Of a stretch of 5,831 bases of DNA, positions 5,551 to 5,831 are shown one piece after another. Source of the DNA: an uncultured Brevibacterium sp. (GTDB taxonomy: Bacteria; Actinomycetota; Actinomycetes; Actinomycetales; Brevibacteriaceae); contig CABTZE010000129.1 in the NCBI GenBank assembly GCA_902489215.1, positions 1-5,831 of the forward strand, in the 5' to 3' direction. The position numbers and the translations under genes were made by a program. The stretch's first letter is position 1. Each line of letters begins with the position of its first letter. The notes below the pieces were generated by a model that saw only the letters and a program-made list of their open reading frames with translations, did not search any database and was not told the origin of the DNA.

Positions 5551-5831
5551 TTTTTCCAGCCGAGTGATTGTCCCCATGTCGCTTCTGCTCGTGTTTTTGC
5601 TTGGATTTGCAACTTTGGCAGAGAAGGAGATGAGTTTGTCAACTAGAGCTACTGTGGAGCCTAGTCGTATCCTCGCCAATATCCAGTCAACTAGCAACAA
5701 TCGCATTCTTGTCAATCATTTGGAAGAAAATAAGCTAGTTAAAAAGGGAGAACTGTTGGTTCAATACCAAGAAGGAGCAGAAGGTGTTCAAGCGGAGTCT
5801 TATGCCAGTCAGTTGGACATGCTAAAGGACC
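5537..5831 (+). CDS. comB: ComB, competence-peptide (CSP) transport accessory protein, N-terminal fragment
   Basis: Frame 2 is open from the junction to the right edge and encodes RRYHNFSS, then a hydrophobic segment IVPMSLLLVFLLGFATLA (about 5567-5620), then ATVEPSRILANIQSTSNNR and NHLEENKLVKKGELLVQYQ. From memory this matches pneumococcal ComB nearly residue for residue, beginning at about residue 14, with a few substitutions (such as SLLL and ATLAEKE) suggesting a mitis-group relative. ComB is the HlyD/membrane-fusion-type partner of the ComA peptidase-ABC exporter, anchored by one N-terminal transmembrane helix, and exports competence-stimulating peptide. The paralogue BlpB fits less well. 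The first ~13 codons with the start are missing, the 3' end is outside the window, and comA, normally directly upstream, is replaced by the CoA transferase. The fragment has no start codon of its own. GC is about 44%, unlike everything to its left. Confidence 0.93.

Noticed and set aside
5621..5640. Internal ATG at 5630 preceded by GAGAAGGAG, resembling a start with Shine-Dalgarno
   Set aside because: The bases encode the conserved AEKEMSL of ComB just after its membrane helix; a coincidental purine run in coding sequence.
5251..5715. Leftward open frame spanning the junction
   Set aside because: It crosses from actinobacterial to streptococcal DNA and is antisense to both the CoA transferase and ComB.
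5536..5831. Natural transformation cassette or competence island in an actinobacterium
   Set aside because: Only a 5'-truncated comB piece is present, without comA, comC or comDE and without mobility genes; a chimera explains it more simply.

Overview
Most of this window (about 1 to 5540) is high-GC DNA, about 61% by hand count over 5281-5520, with strongly G/C-ending codons. Protein style and gene content suggest an actinobacterium; I cannot place the genus. The last ~290 bases (about 5537 to 5831) are different. They drop to about 44% GC (125 of 281 bases over 5551-5831), use low-GC Firmicute codons, and encode the N-terminal part of ComB, the accessory protein of the competence-peptide exporter of pneumococcus and relatives (Streptococcus mitis group). 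The window is therefore a join of two genomes, inside a CoA-transferase gene.

Layout. 1-867 (+) is the C-terminal third of a UvrA-family ABC ATPase, cut by the window edge. 868-994 is a convergent gap with a strong hairpin terminator. 995-1756 (-) is a short-chain dehydrogenase of the HSD10 / 3-hydroxyacyl-CoA dehydrogenase type. 1812-3458 (-) is a thiamine-diphosphate-dependent enzyme of the acetolactate synthase fold, apparently co-transcribed upstream of the dehydrogenase. 3459-3568 is a divergent promoter region with palindromic, operator-like sequence. 3569-4213 (+) is a TetR-family repressor. 4306-5550 (+) is a succinyl-CoA:acetate-type CoA transferase that keeps its catalytic Glu and CoA-loop residues but loses about the last 90 residues at the junction. 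5537-5831 (+) is comB, lacking its first ~13 codons and running off the right edge.

How the genes may work together (inference). The TetR regulator sits between a ThDP enzyme plus acyl-CoA dehydrogenase operon on one side and a CoA transferase on the other. This looks like a small ligand-controlled module for a short-chain acyl-CoA or hydroxyacyl-CoA intermediate. The ThDP enzyme's substrate cannot be read from sequence. ComB has no logical link to this module, and its usual upstream partner comA is absent.

The most important observation is the actinobacterium/streptococcus junction at about 5536-5543. An assembly or library chimera between two organisms sharing a sample (for example an oral community) is the simplest explanation. 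True horizontal insertion is possible but less likely. I found no RNA genes, CRISPR arrays, insertion sequences or integrase sites.
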